Position numbers and translations under genes: made by a program
Origin: Floccifex porci
Lineage (GTDB): Bacteria; Bacillota_I; Bacilli_A; Erysipelotrichales; Erysipelotrichaceae
Length of the DNA stretch: 64,000 bases
Direction of reading: 5' to 3'
Assembly (NCBI RefSeq): GCF_009696175.1
Contig: NZ_VUMM01000001.1
Location: 186,001 to 250,000 of the forward strand
Shown: piece by piece, positions 32,543 to 41,903 of the stretch
How the letters are laid out: the number at the start of each line of letters is the position of its first letter
Position numbering within the stretch: position 1 is the first letter of the stretch
Notes under the pieces: model-generated
Databases searched by the model: none
Told to the model about the DNA's origin: nothing
The model's input: only the letters and a program-made list of their open reading frames with translations

Positions 32543-34853
32543 ATGTTTAATATTGGATGGAGCTTTAGGTACCGAACTTCAGAAAAAAGGATTGCCTTTA
32601 GGTCAAAGACCAGAAGTATTTGGATATGAAAACCCAGATCTTTTAAAACAGATTCATGAATCTTATATTGAAAGTGGCAGTGATATTATATATGCCAATA
32701 CATTTGGATTAAATCGTAAAAAATGTAAAAATTTAAACTATACATTCGAAGAATTAATTAGAGGTAACATCAAGATTGCCAAAGAAGCCAGTTTAAATCG
32801 TGCAAAAGTGGCTTTGGATATCGGTCCTATTGGAGAACTGATGGAGCCTTTTGGAACGTTATCCTTTGAAGAAGCCTATGATATCTTTAAAGAAATTATA
32901 CAGATTGGTGTCCAATGTGAAGTGGATCTGATTATATTTGAAACGATGAGCGATCTGTATGAAGTTAAAGCAGGCGTTTTAGCCGCAAAAGAAAACTGTG
33001 ATCTGCCTATCTGGGTTACGATGAGTTTTGAGAAAAATGGTAGAACCTTTACAGGAACAGAAGTATCCTGTATGGCTAACGTTCTGGATTCATTGGATGT
33101 AGATGCATTGGGTATCAACTGTTCTTTGGGACCAGAAGAAATCGTTCCATTTATTCAGGAAATCCAGCAATGGACCAATAAACCAATCATAGTCAAACCA
33201 AATGCAGGACTACCAGATCCAGCAACCAATCTTTATAGTTTATCTTCAAAGGATTTTAATGCACAGATGCAGGTCTTTAAAGATTCTGGAATTCAATATT
33301 TAGGTGGATGCTGTGGAACTACACCTGAATTTATTAAAGAATTATCTAAAGATAAAACAATTTTAAAAAAAGAAACAAGGAAAAAGAAATATGGTGTCTG
33401 TTCCAGTTCCAGAATGTGTGAATTCAATACGGTCCGTGTGATTGGGGAACGAATCAATCCAACAGGAAAGAAACGATTTGTACAGGCTTTACTGGATCAC
33501 GATTTAAATTATATCATGGAACAGGCCATAGCCCAGCAGGAAGCGGGAGCCGATATTTTAGATGTGAATGTCGGATATCCAGGAATTGATGAAGCAGCGA
33601 TGATGGTGGATGTAATCAAAGCCATTCAAAGTGTTGTCGATTTACCGATACAAATTGATTCTTCCAATCCTGAAGCCATAGAAGCTGGATGTCGTGTCTG
33701 CAATGGAAAACCCATTGTCAATTCGGTCAATGGGGACAATTTAGATGAAATATTGCCAATTGTGAAAAAGTATGGTGCCAGTGTGATTGGTTTAACACTG
33801 GATAAAAGCGGTTTACCAGAAAATGCGATGAAAAGATTTGAAATGGCCAAAAAGATATACAATAAAGTACTGGAATATGGTATTGAATCTGACAATCTTT
33901 TAATTGACTGTCTAACATTAACCATTTCTGCACAGCAGGATCAGGCATTTGAAACGTTAAAAGCCATTGAAATGGTTAAAAATCATTTGCATCTGCATTG
34001 TGTATTAGGCGTCTCCAATATATCTTTTGGTCTTCCACAAAGAAATCAAATTATTTCTTCATTTTTAACACAGGCTATGTATTGTGGTATGGATTTTGCG
34101 ATCATCAATCCCAACAGTTCTGAAATTATGAATTCCATTTATGCTTATAAAGCCATTAGTGGCCAGGATAAAAATTGTCAGAATTATATTGAACGATTTG
34201 CCCAGGTAAAAAATGAAAAGTTGCCGTTATCTTCTAATATGGATATTGAATCATCCGTATTAAAAGGATTAAAAGAAGAATGCAAAAAAGCTACTTTAAA
34301 GGCACTGGAAACTATGGATGAAATGGATGTGATCAATCATCAGCTGATTCCGGCTTTGGATAAGGTAGGAGATCTCTATGAAAAAAATATTTTATTTCTT
34401 CCTCAGCTGATGAATGCAGCTACTGCTGCCTGTGCTGGATTTGATGTGATCAAAGATCGTATTTCAAAAAAAGGAATGAATATATCTAAAGGAAAAATAT
34501 TACTGGCAACTGTGGAAGGAGATATTCATGATATCGGTAAAAATATTGTCCGTGTTGTTCTGGAAAATTATGGATATCAGGTTATTGATTTAGGGAAAGA
34601 TGTTCCCGTAGAAAAAGTGGTTTTTACCGCTATTGAAAAAGATATTCATTTTATTGGATTATCAGCTTTAATGACAACCACTGTACAATCTATGAAAAGA
34701 ACCATTGAAGCTTTAAGACAATCAGGTCATCCATGTACCATTGTTGTAGGAGGAGCGGTATTAACGGAAGAATATGCTCTTGAAATCGGTGCGGATTATT
34801 ATGCAAAAGATGCCAAACAAAGTGCTGATATTGCCAAAAAGGTATTGGGGTAA
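32532..34853 (+). CDS. metH: Cobalamin-dependent methionine synthase, three-domain form
   Basis: This 773-residue enzyme transfers a methyl group from methyltetrahydrofolate through cobalamin to homocysteine. The homocysteine domain (1-~290) has zinc-binding Cys197, Cys260 and Cys261. The pterin domain follows (VIGERINPTGKKRF). The cobalamin domain has cap helices and EGDIHDIGKN with the cobalt-ligand His at about residue 666. The E. coli protein is about 1230 residues and includes an activation domain; here that is encoded by the upstream gene. I use GTG 32532, preceded by AGAGAGGAATGA. Confidence 0.95.
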   Translation: METKCLILDGALGTELQKKGLPLGQRPEVFGYENPDLLKQIHESYIESGSDIIYANTFGLNRKKCKNLNYTFEELIRGNIKIAKEASLNRAKVALDIGPIGELMEPFGTLSFEEAYDIFKEIIQIGVQCEVDLIIFETMSDLYEVKAGVLAAKENCDLPIWVTMSFEKNGRTFTGTEVSCMANVLDSLDVDALGINCSLGPEEIVPFIQEIQQWTNKPIIVKPNAGLPDPATNLYSLSSKDFNAQMQVFKDSGIQYLGGCCGTTPEFIKELSKDKTILKKETRKKKYGVCSSSRMCEFNTVRVIGERINPTGKKRFVQALLDHDLNYIMEQAIAQQEAGADILDVNVGYPGIDEAAMMVDVIKAIQSVVDLPIQIDSSNPEAIEAGCRVCNGKPIVNSVNGDNLDEILPIVKKYGASVIGLTLDKSGLPENAMKRFEMAKKIYNKVLEYGIESDNLLIDCLTLTISAQQDQAFETLKAIEMVKNHLHLHCVLGVSNISFGLPQRNQIISSFLTQAMYCGMDFAIINPNSSEIMNSIYAYKAISGQDKNCQNYIERFAQVKNEKLPLSSNMDIESSVLKGLKEECKKATLKALETMDEMDVINHQLIPALDKVGDLYEKNILFLPQLMNAATAACAGFDVIKDRISKKGMNISKGKILLATVEGDIHDIGKNIVRVVLENYGYQVIDLGKDVPVEKVVFTAIEKDIHFIGLSALMTTTVQSMKRTIEALRQSGHPCTIVVGGAVLTEEYALEIGADYYAKDAKQSADIAKKVLG

Positions 34854-34856
34854 TGT

Positions 34857-36590
34857 ATGAATGTTAAAGAATATTTAAAAGAAAATCGATTATTATTTGA
34901 TGGTTCTATGGGAACTTATTTTACCAGTTTACATCCATATTGCAAAGAAAATGTGGAACTGGTTTCATTAACGCACCCCAACTGGATCAAAGAAATACAT
35001 GAAAACTATATAAAAGCAGGAAGCAATGCGATCAAAACAAATACATTCTGCTGCAATCGAACTTATATTTCAGATGAAACCGTATTATCGGATTGTATAT
35101 CGACTTCCTATGATTTAGCAAGTCAATATCCAGCTTATGTTTTTTGTGATATAGGACCTGTATCCAGTGAATGGAAAAGTTATGAAGAATATAAATGGGT
35201 AGTTGACCAGTTTTTAAATAAAGGGGCACAGTATTTCTTATTTGAAACCTTATCCAATCCAATCGGATTAAATGAAATTTCGTCTTATATAAAATCAAAG
35301 AATAAAGAAGCTTATATCATTTGCAGTTTTTCCATTCAAAGTGATGGATATACAAAAGAAGGAATTCATATCCAGGATATTATTTCTTCTTTAAACAAAG
35401 ATAAAATTGATGCCATAGGCTTAAATTGTGGCTGTGGTGTACATCATATGCATGAAATTTTAAAGGAGATTGGCTCCTTTATACAGTTTATTTCTCCCAA
35501 CGCAGGATATCCAACTGTGGTAAACAATCGTACACAATATCAGCTGGATCCAGACTATTTTGCCACGGAAATGATTTCAATGATGCAAAAAGGAATCAAA
35601 ATGGCTGGTGGATGTTGTGGAATTATGCCCAGTCATATCCAGGCTTTATATAATAAAATCAAACAGACAAGCTTAATCCAATCCGATTTCAAAAATAAAA
35701 AAAATATAGTAAAGAATTCTGAATTGAGTGAAAGTGATTTCTTTAAAAAGCTAAAAAATCATCAGAAAGTCATTGCCGTAGAACTGGATCCACCTTCTAA
35801 CTGGGATCTTTCTAAATTTATGAAAGGTGCCTGGCAATTAAAAGAATATGTGGATGCTCTGACCATTGCGGATTGTCCGATAGGAAGAGCTCGCATGGAT
35901 GCTTCTTTACTGGCCTGTAAAGTCAAACAGGAATGTAAACTGGATGTTTTACCTCATATGACCTGTCGAGATCGAAATTTAAATGCGACCAAAGCCTTAC
36001 TTCTTGCCGATTATGCACAAGGTATAAGAGATGTTCTGCTGATTACTGGAGATCCCATTCCTTCCAGTGAAAAAGATGAAGTCAAAACCGTTTACCAGCA
36101 CAATTCCAGAAAACTGGCCAGTTACATTACTTCTTTAGAACAGAAAGGATTAATGTCTCATTTCAATTTATTTGGTGCTTTAAATATAAATGCAGTGAAC
36201 TTTGACATACAGCTTAAATTAGCTAAAGAGAAAATCCAGAATGGAATGGTCGGTCTTTTTACCCAGCCTGTCTTATCCAAAGAAGCTTTATACAATTTAA
36301 AAAGAGCCAAAGAAGAATTAGATGTTTATATTATGGGTGGAATCATTCCTGTTGTGTCGTATCGAAATGCCATATTTATGGAAAATGAAATCAACGGGAT
36401 TCATGTATGTGATCAAATCATTGATTTATATAAAGATTTGGATCGGATGCAAAGTGAAACACAAGCTATTAAAATTTCAGGTACAATCATGAAAGAAATC
36501 GAAGATTATGTGGATGGATTTTATTTAATGACACCATTTGGAAGAAGTGAACTTATGGTAAAAATCATTGATTTTTATAAACAGTTATGA
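34857..36590 (+). CDS. yitJ: Bifunctional homocysteine S-methyltransferase/methylenetetrahydrofolate reductase
   Basis: At 577 residues this is the YitJ-type fusion. The N-terminal homocysteine methyltransferase-like domain has GLNCGCGVHHM and the zinc Cys pair MAGGCCGIMPSH. The C-terminal MTHFR domain (from about 300) has VELDPPSNWD, DVLPHMTCRDRN and VLLITGDPIPS. It reduces 5,10-methylene-THF to 5-methyl-THF, the methyl donor for the adjacent MetH. It starts 3 nt after metH. The last codons overlap the -35 of a promoter for a downstream leader RNA. Confidence 0.9.
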   Translation: MNVKEYLKENRLLFDGSMGTYFTSLHPYCKENVELVSLTHPNWIKEIHENYIKAGSNAIKTNTFCCNRTYISDETVLSDCISTSYDLASQYPAYVFCDIGPVSSEWKSYEEYKWVVDQFLNKGAQYFLFETLSNPIGLNEISSYIKSKNKEAYIICSFSIQSDGYTKEGIHIQDIISSLNKDKIDAIGLNCGCGVHHMHEILKEIGSFIQFISPNAGYPTVVNNRTQYQLDPDYFATEMISMMQKGIKMAGGCCGIMPSHIQALYNKIKQTSLIQSDFKNKKNIVKNSELSESDFFKKLKNHQKVIAVELDPPSNWDLSKFMKGAWQLKEYVDALTIADCPIGRARMDASLLACKVKQECKLDVLPHMTCRDRNLNATKALLLADYAQGIRDVLLITGDPIPSSEKDEVKTVYQHNSRKLASYITSLEQKGLMSHFNLFGALNINAVNFDIQLKLAKEKIQNGMVGLFTQPVLSKEALYNLKRAKEELDVYIMGGIIPVVSYRNAIFMENEINGIHVCDQIIDLYKDLDRMQSETQAIKISGTIMKEIEDYVDGFYLMTPFGRSELMVKIIDFYKQL

Positions 36591-36596
36591 TAATAT
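36568..36596 (+). promoter_or_regulatory. Predicted promoter inside the yitJ 3' end
   Basis: TTGATT (36568-36573), a 17-nt spacer and TAATAT (36591-36596) would start RNA near 36603, giving a leader of about 120 nt before the antiporter gene. Confidence 0.5.
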
Positions 36597-36602
36597 CATT
36601 AA

Positions 36603-36713
36603 CGGAAAGTTCTTCTTTTCAAAAGGGAATGAATGTCTCCCTTGCATATTGCAAAACCGCGTAAAGCTGATGACTTCTACAACGTTTTTTCGTTGTTGTC
36701 ATCAGTTTTTTTT
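36603..36713 (+). ncRNA. Structured leader with terminator before the antiporter: candidate riboswitch
   Basis: Between yitJ and the antiporter are two adjoining hairpins, AAGGGA/TCCCTT (36623-36643) and TTGCA/TGCAA (36642-36654). An unpaired AAAACCGCG follows, then a strong terminator at 36667-36713. The antiporter's GGAGG begins 3 nt after the T-run. With a promoter just upstream, the layout is that of a transcription-attenuating riboswitch. I do not recognise the class. The alternative is a plain 3' UTR and terminator of the methionine operon. Confidence 0.5.
36667..36713 (+). terminator. Strong terminator directly before the antiporter ribosome site
   Basis: CTGATGAC/GTCATCAG plus inner ACAACG/CGTTGT separated by a bulge, loop of 6 T, and a following run of 8 T. 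Confidence 0.85.
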
Positions 36714-36724
36714 ATGGAGGAATT

Positions 36725-37909
36725 ATGGTTGAAAGTGTAGCTTATATTTTATTAATTGGATCTTTATTTTCTTTTTTATTTAAAAAAATGCATTTACCAA
36801 AATTATTAGGTATGATTTTTGCAGGAATACTCATAGGACCTTATTTTTTAAATATTCTGGATACAAATATGTTAGCCATTTCCAGTGATCTAAGACAAAT
36901 GGCTTTGATTATCATACTGACACGAGCAGGACTCTCTTTAGATTTATCAGACCTGAAAAAAGTCGGTAGACCTGCCATTTTAATGTGTTTTCTTCCGGCC
37001 TGTTTTGAAATGATGACAACCATTTTTATAGCCCCTCTATTATTTGATATATCCTATTTAGATGCGGCTATATTAGCCAGTGTTATTGCAGCAGTATCTC
37101 CAGCTGTAGTCGTACCAAAAATGATTGAATTAATGGATAAAAAATTAGGTACCAGACAAGCCATTCCACAACTGATCTTAGCTGGAGCCAGTGTGGATGA
37201 TGTCTTTGTGATCGTTATGTTTTCCTGTTTTACTTCTTTAGCTTCTGGAAATGGATTTTCTTTTACCAGTTTATTACAAGTTCCTTTTTCAATATTAAAT
37301 GGAATTCTAATCGGTTATTTATTAGGATATATCATTTCTTTATTCTTTAATAAGGTAAAGATGGATTCTATTTCTTCCTTTATTTTTGTATTAAGTTTTT
37401 CTTTTTTATTAATGAAACTGGAAGCCATTATTAAACCTTTTATTCCTTTTAGTGGTTATTTATCTATTATGGCATTAGGACTAGCGATTCATCGAAACTG
37501 TAAAGAAGAAAGCCAGTCTTTAAATTCAATCTATTCAAAATGCTGGATGATTGCGCAAATCTTTTTATTTGTACTGGTAGGAGCCAGTGTTAATATCAAA
37601 GTAGCCTTCCATGCAGGTATCAACAGCATTTTATTGATACTATTTGTACTATTGATTCGTATAATCGGTGTATTCTGCTGTCTGATTAAAACCAGTTTAA
37701 ATCGAAAAGAACGATTTTTTATTGCGATTTCCTACATTCCAAAAGCAACTGTACAAGCGGCCATGGGAGGCATTCCACTGGCAATGGGATTTTCCTGTGG
37801 GGAACTGATTTTAGCTATTTCGGTCATTTCCATCTTAATCAGTGCACCTGTGGGAGCTATATTAATGGACGTATTTGATAAGATTTGTTTAATCCAGGAG
37901 AATGTATAG
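36725..37909 (+). CDS. CPA-type cation:proton antiporter
   Basis: A 394-residue membrane protein with about 12 transmembrane helices and no large soluble C-terminal domain. LPKLLGMIFAGILIGPYFL, LTRAGLSLDLSDLKK, ASVIAAVSPAVVVPKM and LILAGASVDDVFVIVMF (the Asp pair of the transport site) match the Na+/H+ exchanger superfamily (PF00999). It would exchange Na+, Li+ or K+ for H+. GGAGG lies 4 nt before the ATG, immediately behind an attenuator-like leader that suggests ligand- or ion-dependent control. Confidence 0.87.
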   Translation: MVESVAYILLIGSLFSFLFKKMHLPKLLGMIFAGILIGPYFLNILDTNMLAISSDLRQMALIIILTRAGLSLDLSDLKKVGRPAILMCFLPACFEMMTTIFIAPLLFDISYLDAAILASVIAAVSPAVVVPKMIELMDKKLGTRQAIPQLILAGASVDDVFVIVMFSCFTSLASGNGFSFTSLLQVPFSILNGILIGYLLGYIISLFFNKVKMDSISSFIFVLSFSFLLMKLEAIIKPFIPFSGYLSIMALGLAIHRNCKEESQSLNSIYSKCWMIAQIFLFVLVGASVNIKVAFHAGINSILLILFVLLIRIIGVFCCLIKTSLNRKERFFIAISYIPKATVQAAMGGIPLAMGFSCGELILAISVISILISAPVGAILMDVFDKICLIQENV

Positions 37910-37960
37910 TTTTTATGAATTAACTTGTGTATAATATAAGAATAGGTGAGGAGTGATACT

Positions 37961-39277
37961 ATGCAGACTTTAGCTATTTTAGCAGCAAAATTATCGTCAT
38001 CTATCTTACGATGCTTTGGAAGAGGAGGATCCTTACCAGGTTCTATTGCTTTAAAAATCGATGACAAAATTTTAAATAAACTCGAATTTACCGGTCCAAT
38101 CATACTGGTAACTGGAACAAATGGAAAAACCAGTACAGCCAATATGATTGCCGATTTATTATCGTATGCTGGTTATAAAGTGATTTCCAATCGAAAAGGA
38201 GACAATTTAAAAGCCGGAATTACGACCACTCTTTTAACAAATGCTTCCTTAAGTGGAAGAGTCAATGCGACTGCCTGTGTTCTGGAAGTGGATGAATTAA
38301 ATGTTCGTCATATATTATTAAATATTCCTGTGACCTGTTTTGTGGTCAATAATTTTTTCAGAGATCAGTTAGATCGTGCCAGAGAAATGGAACAGCTGAT
38401 TGAATCCATTGAAAAAGTATTGCCAGATTATAGAGGGGATCTGATTTTAAATGGAAACGATCCCAATGTGGTTCGTCTTTCCTTAAAAGCGAAACATTCT
38501 CATTGTTACTACTTTGGAATGGATATGAATGCCTATTCTATGCAGAATACAAATGAAGCTTCAGAAGGAAAATTCTGTCCAGAATGTGGTTCAAAATTAG
38601 TCTATGATTATTATCAGTATTCACATATTGGAAAATTTCATTGCAGCCAATGTGATTTTAAAACGCCTGATATGGATGTCATATTAAATCATGTAAATCT
38701 GAACAACCAGTCTTTTGAATGTGATAATATCTTATATCGTCAACCATATATGGGAATGTATTCTATGTATAATTGTGCAGCTGTTTTAATGGTTGCTAAA
38801 TATTTGAATATCAACGATCAGGAAGTAAAAAAAGTATTTTCCAATGCACCTCAGCCTGCAGGAAGAAATGAAAGATTTGAAAAAAACAATCAGATCTGCA
38901 TATTAAATTTAGTAAAAAATCCAACAGGTGCCAATGAGGTGATGAAAGTAATTGAAACCGATGATACGGATAAAACCATCTGTATCGTATTAAACGATAA
39001 CGAACAGGATGGAACCGATGTCAGCTGGATTTATGACACATTCTTTGAGAAAATAATGAATGAACATACAAAATCAATTATCTGTACAGGATGTCGTGGC
39101 TATGATATGGCTTTACGTATTTATTATGGTGGATACAAAGGAAATATCACTGTAGTGGATACCATAGAAAAAGCCATTCAAACTTCTTTTTCAACTCATT
39201 TAAAAGTCTATGCCATTGCGACTTATACAGCACTTTTACCAACTCGACAAATGATTGTAAAGGAGATGGGATTATGA
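37961..39277 (+). CDS. murT: Lipid II isoglutaminyl synthase, MurT subunit
   Basis: MurT (438 residues) with GatD amidates the alpha-carboxyl of D-Glu in lipid II. The Mur-ligase ATPase site is VTGTNGKTSTANMIA (about 46-60). A Cys4 zinc ribbon interrupts the middle domain (CPECGSK, HCSQCDF). The C-terminal DUF1727 part has NDNEQDGTDVSWIYD. I start at ATG 37961, with AGGAGTGA upstream, rather than at the GTG 15 nt earlier. A TATAAT at 37930-37935 may be its -10. The gene overlaps gatD by 4 nt. Confidence 0.93.
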   Translation: MQTLAILAAKLSSSILRCFGRGGSLPGSIALKIDDKILNKLEFTGPIILVTGTNGKTSTANMIADLLSYAGYKVISNRKGDNLKAGITTTLLTNASLSGRVNATACVLEVDELNVRHILLNIPVTCFVVNNFFRDQLDRAREMEQLIESIEKVLPDYRGDLILNGNDPNVVRLSLKAKHSHCYYFGMDMNAYSMQNTNEASEGKFCPECGSKLVYDYYQYSHIGKFHCSQCDFKTPDMDVILNHVNLNNQSFECDNILYRQPYMGMYSMYNCAAVLMVAKYLNINDQEVKKVFSNAPQPAGRNERFEKNNQICILNLVKNPTGANEVMKVIETDDTDKTICIVLNDNEQDGTDVSWIYDTFFEKIMNEHTKSIICTGCRGYDMALRIYYGGYKGNITVVDTIEKAIQTSFSTHLKVYAIATYTALLPTRQMIVKEMGL

Positions 39278-40017
39278 AATTAAAAGTATGCTGGATGTAT
39301 CATGATATTATGGACCTTTATGGGGATAAAGGAAATATGATGGTGTTAAAGAAAAGATGTCTGGATCGGGATATTCAGTTTGAATTGGATACTTGTGGAA
39401 TCGGTCAGAAAAAAGATTTGAGTGAATACGATCTGATCTTTTTAGGTGGCGGTGCGGACAAAGAACAGATTAGCTTAATTCCAGATTTATTATCCAGAAA
39501 AGAAAATATTCAAAAAGCTATGGATGAAAATACATTTATTTTACTGATCTGTGGTGGATATCAATTGTTTGGACAATATTATATTGCTGCCAACAATCAG
39601 AAAATAAAAGGCCTGCAATTTTATGATTATTATACCGATACAGGTAAACAAGGATCTCGATGCATTGGTAATATTGTGATCGATGCCAACTTAGATGGAA
39701 TCAAGACTCGTATTGTAGGATTTGAAAACCATGGGGGACAGACATTAAATGTGAAACATCCTCTTGGAAAAGTGATTCATGGATATGGCAATAGTTTTGA
39801 TGCAGGACAGGAAGGATTTTATGATGGTAAAATTTTAGGTACCTATCTACATGGTCCTTTACTTCCTAAAAATCCTGTAGTGGCCGACTTTGTGATCTAT
39901 AAATCTTTAAAGAAAAGAAATCCGGATTTTAAATTTGAAGATTTAAAGCCTTTAAATGAAACCTTTGAAAAAGGAGCTCGAGATACATTATTTAAAAGAT
40001 TCAATATAGGTGGTTAG
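39274..40017 (+). CDS. gatD: Lipid II isoglutaminyl synthase, GatD glutaminase subunit
   Basis: GatD (247 residues) is a class I glutamine amidotransferase that supplies ammonia to MurT. The nucleophile Cys is in FILLICGGYQLFGQYY (about residue 93) and the catalytic His in LGTYLHGPLLPKNP. The start CWMYHDIMDLYGDKGNMMVL is typical of the CobB/CobQ-like family. murT and gatD are translationally coupled by a 4-nt overlap, consistent with a 1:1 complex. Confidence 0.93.
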   Translation: MKLKVCWMYHDIMDLYGDKGNMMVLKKRCLDRDIQFELDTCGIGQKKDLSEYDLIFLGGGADKEQISLIPDLLSRKENIQKAMDENTFILLICGGYQLFGQYYIAANNQKIKGLQFYDYYTDTGKQGSRCIGNIVIDANLDGIKTRIVGFENHGGQTLNVKHPLGKVIHGYGNSFDAGQEGFYDGKILGTYLHGPLLPKNPVVADFVIYKSLKKRNPDFKFEDLKPLNETFEKGARDTLFKRFNIGG

Positions 40018-40018
40018 T

Positions 40019-40948
40019 ATGAAAAAAATATTTGCGATACTGTTTTCCTTTCTATTATGTCTTTCTTTTACTGGATGTTCTAAAAATCCAAGTTATTCTA
40101 TCTCAAAAGACATTACTTTGACATTATCGGATGTATTAAAAGTTGAAAATGAAAAACAGAATACAATTTATTACTATTATTTAATTGATATACAAAATGA
40201 TTCTGATTCGGATTATAATCTGGAAGATTTATCTTATACAATAAAAGAGAAGGGCAGTGATGAAGCCATTGGTGCCATTGATCAGAACAAATTTGTTCCC
40301 AGTAAAATTGTTCCAGCCAATGAAAAAGCTTATATTGCAGGCTATATTGGTTTTCCAAATAATGATCAGAAAAATATAGGAATTGAATTCAATTCTTCTA
40401 AAGACTTTTTAGCTTTTAAAAATTCGAAAATAAGAAAAGCTTCCTCTAGTGAAATCGCAACCAAACAGGTTGGTATGGCACAAAAATTGTATGAAAGTGA
40501 TGATTTACTGATCAGTTATGATTATTCACAGGCAGAAATAAATTTCTTTGAAGGAAATACAGTTGTATCCAATTTTTATATTAAATATGAAAATAAAACC
40601 GATCAGCGTATTGTGATTCCATATGTGACTCCTTATGGAACATTAAATGGATGTTTAACATCGGATTATGCATCAAAAGGTGATTTTAGTACGATGAGTA
40701 TGGATGATATTAAAAAGCTGGATCTGAAAACAGATGGTTTACTGGCACAGACAAAAAATATATCAGGAGAATCCAGTGGTTATGCCTTATTATATCTGGA
40801 TCCAGAACAAAGTTTATCATGCAATACTTCTATCACTTTCCATAATTCATTTATTTATTATCAGGAAAGTGATGAAGAACCAATCACAATTGTAATGAGC
40901 TGTCAGGCCATTGGAATTGATCGAAGTGTTAAATTAAAGAGAAGTTGA
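40019..40948 (+). CDS. Lipoprotein of unknown function
   Basis: A 309-residue protein with a classic lipoprotein signal: MKKIFAILFSFLLCLSFTGC, lipobox LSFTGC with Cys20. The mature part is beta-rich and may hold two related domains, each with a conserved asparagine-rich strand pattern (YYLIDIQNDSD; FYIKYENKTD), resembling DUF5067-type immunoglobulin-like domains. No catalytic motif is visible. It starts 1 nt after gatD with AGGTGG upstream, so it is probably in the murT-gatD unit. The stop codon lies in a terminator loop. Confidence 0.75.
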   Translation: MKKIFAILFSFLLCLSFTGCSKNPSYSISKDITLTLSDVLKVENEKQNTIYYYYLIDIQNDSDSDYNLEDLSYTIKEKGSDEAIGAIDQNKFVPSKIVPANEKAYIAGYIGFPNNDQKNIGIEFNSSKDFLAFKNSKIRKASSSEIATKQVGMAQKLYESDDLLISYDYSQAEINFFEGNTVVSNFYIKYENKTDQRIVIPYVTPYGTLNGCLTSDYASKGDFSTMSMDDIKKLDLKTDGLLAQTKNISGESSGYALLYLDPEQSLSCNTSITFHNSFIYYQESDEEPITIVMSCQAIGIDRSVKLKRS

Positions 40949-40964
40949 TAGCTTCTCTTTCTTT
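40936..40964 (+). terminator. Terminator embedding the lipoprotein stop
   Basis: AAAGAGAAG/CTTCTCTTT, 9-bp perfect stem. The TGA is in the 7-nt loop. The following CTTT is a short T-tract. Confidence 0.7.
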
Positions 40965-40980
40965 ATGAAAGGAGATTTAT

Positions 40981-41844
40981 ATGGATATTAAATGTATTGC
41001 ATTTGATTTAGATGGAACTTTATTAACCAGTGATAAAACCATTGATGAAAGAACAAAAGATTCGATTCAAAGAGCGATGAAACAAGGCATTCATATTATC
41101 ATTGCTTCTGGAAGAGATAAAAATGGATGTAAATTTGTATATGAACCTTTAGGTTTAGAAAATGGAAATCATTTCTTAGCACTGGTCAATGGACAGATCA
41201 TTTATGATTTTAAAAACCGTGAATACGATCTGGATAATGTATTAACAGAAGAAGATGGTTTAAAAATTCAGAAAATCTGTAAACAGTTTGATATAGAAGG
41301 TATTTTTCAATGCGGTTATGACTTTTACAGTTATGTATCCACGTACAATCGTATGAAAAAAAGAATCAAATCTTTCTTATTTAAAGAGCCAGAAGATTAT
41401 GGATTAAAAGCTGGTATGGAACAAAGAAACTTTATCAATTTACCATATGAGCCAATTAAACTGACAAAAGATATTAATAAAGTGATTATGGTTCATTCTA
41501 AATCTTTCTTTGAAAAAAATTTAGATAAATTAAAAGAAGCTTTAAAGGATTATGACGTATTATTAATTGGACCACAATGGTTAGAAATAATGCCAAAAAA
41601 TGTCAATAAAGCCAGTGCAATAAAAAAGATTACGGAAAAACTGAATCTTAATATGGACCAGGTTATGGCTTTTGGGGATGCTCAAAACGATATAGAAATG
41701 TTAAAACAGGTAAAAATTGGCGTTGCCATGGAAAATGCTATGGATGAAGTAAAAAAAGTATCCGATCTGGTCACTAAATCCAATGATGAAAATGGCATTG
41801 GTATTGTTATTGATGCCTTATTGGAAGGAACGTTATCTATATAA
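40981..41844 (+). CDS. HAD-superfamily (Cof-type) phosphatase
   Basis: A 287-residue Cof/YidA-type phosphatase. Motif I is CIAFDLDGTLL with nucleophile Asp at about residue 9, motif II IIASGRD, and motif III/IV VMAFGDAQNDIEML. A C2B cap domain lies between about 85 and 195. Members dephosphorylate sugar phosphates, flavin or other small phosphates; the substrate is not predictable. AAAGGAG precedes the ATG. Confidence 0.88.
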   Translation: MDIKCIAFDLDGTLLTSDKTIDERTKDSIQRAMKQGIHIIIASGRDKNGCKFVYEPLGLENGNHFLALVNGQIIYDFKNREYDLDNVLTEEDGLKIQKICKQFDIEGIFQCGYDFYSYVSTYNRMKKRIKSFLFKEPEDYGLKAGMEQRNFINLPYEPIKLTKDINKVIMVHSKSFFEKNLDKLKEALKDYDVLLIGPQWLEIMPKNVNKASAIKKITEKLNLNMDQVMAFGDAQNDIEMLKQVKIGVAMENAMDEVKKVSDLVTKSNDENGIGIVIDALLEGTLSI

Positions 41845-41883
41845 AAAATTACATAAGATATATTATGCGAAGTAATATGTATT

Positions 41884-41903
41884 AAAAGAATATATATTCT
41901 TTT
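41884..41903. terminator. Bidirectional terminator between convergent genes
   Basis: AAAAGAATAT/ATATTCTTTT is a perfect 20-nt palindrome with A and T runs on either side. It serves the HAD gene on the plus strand and the 55-residue ORF on the minus strand. Confidence 0.65.
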
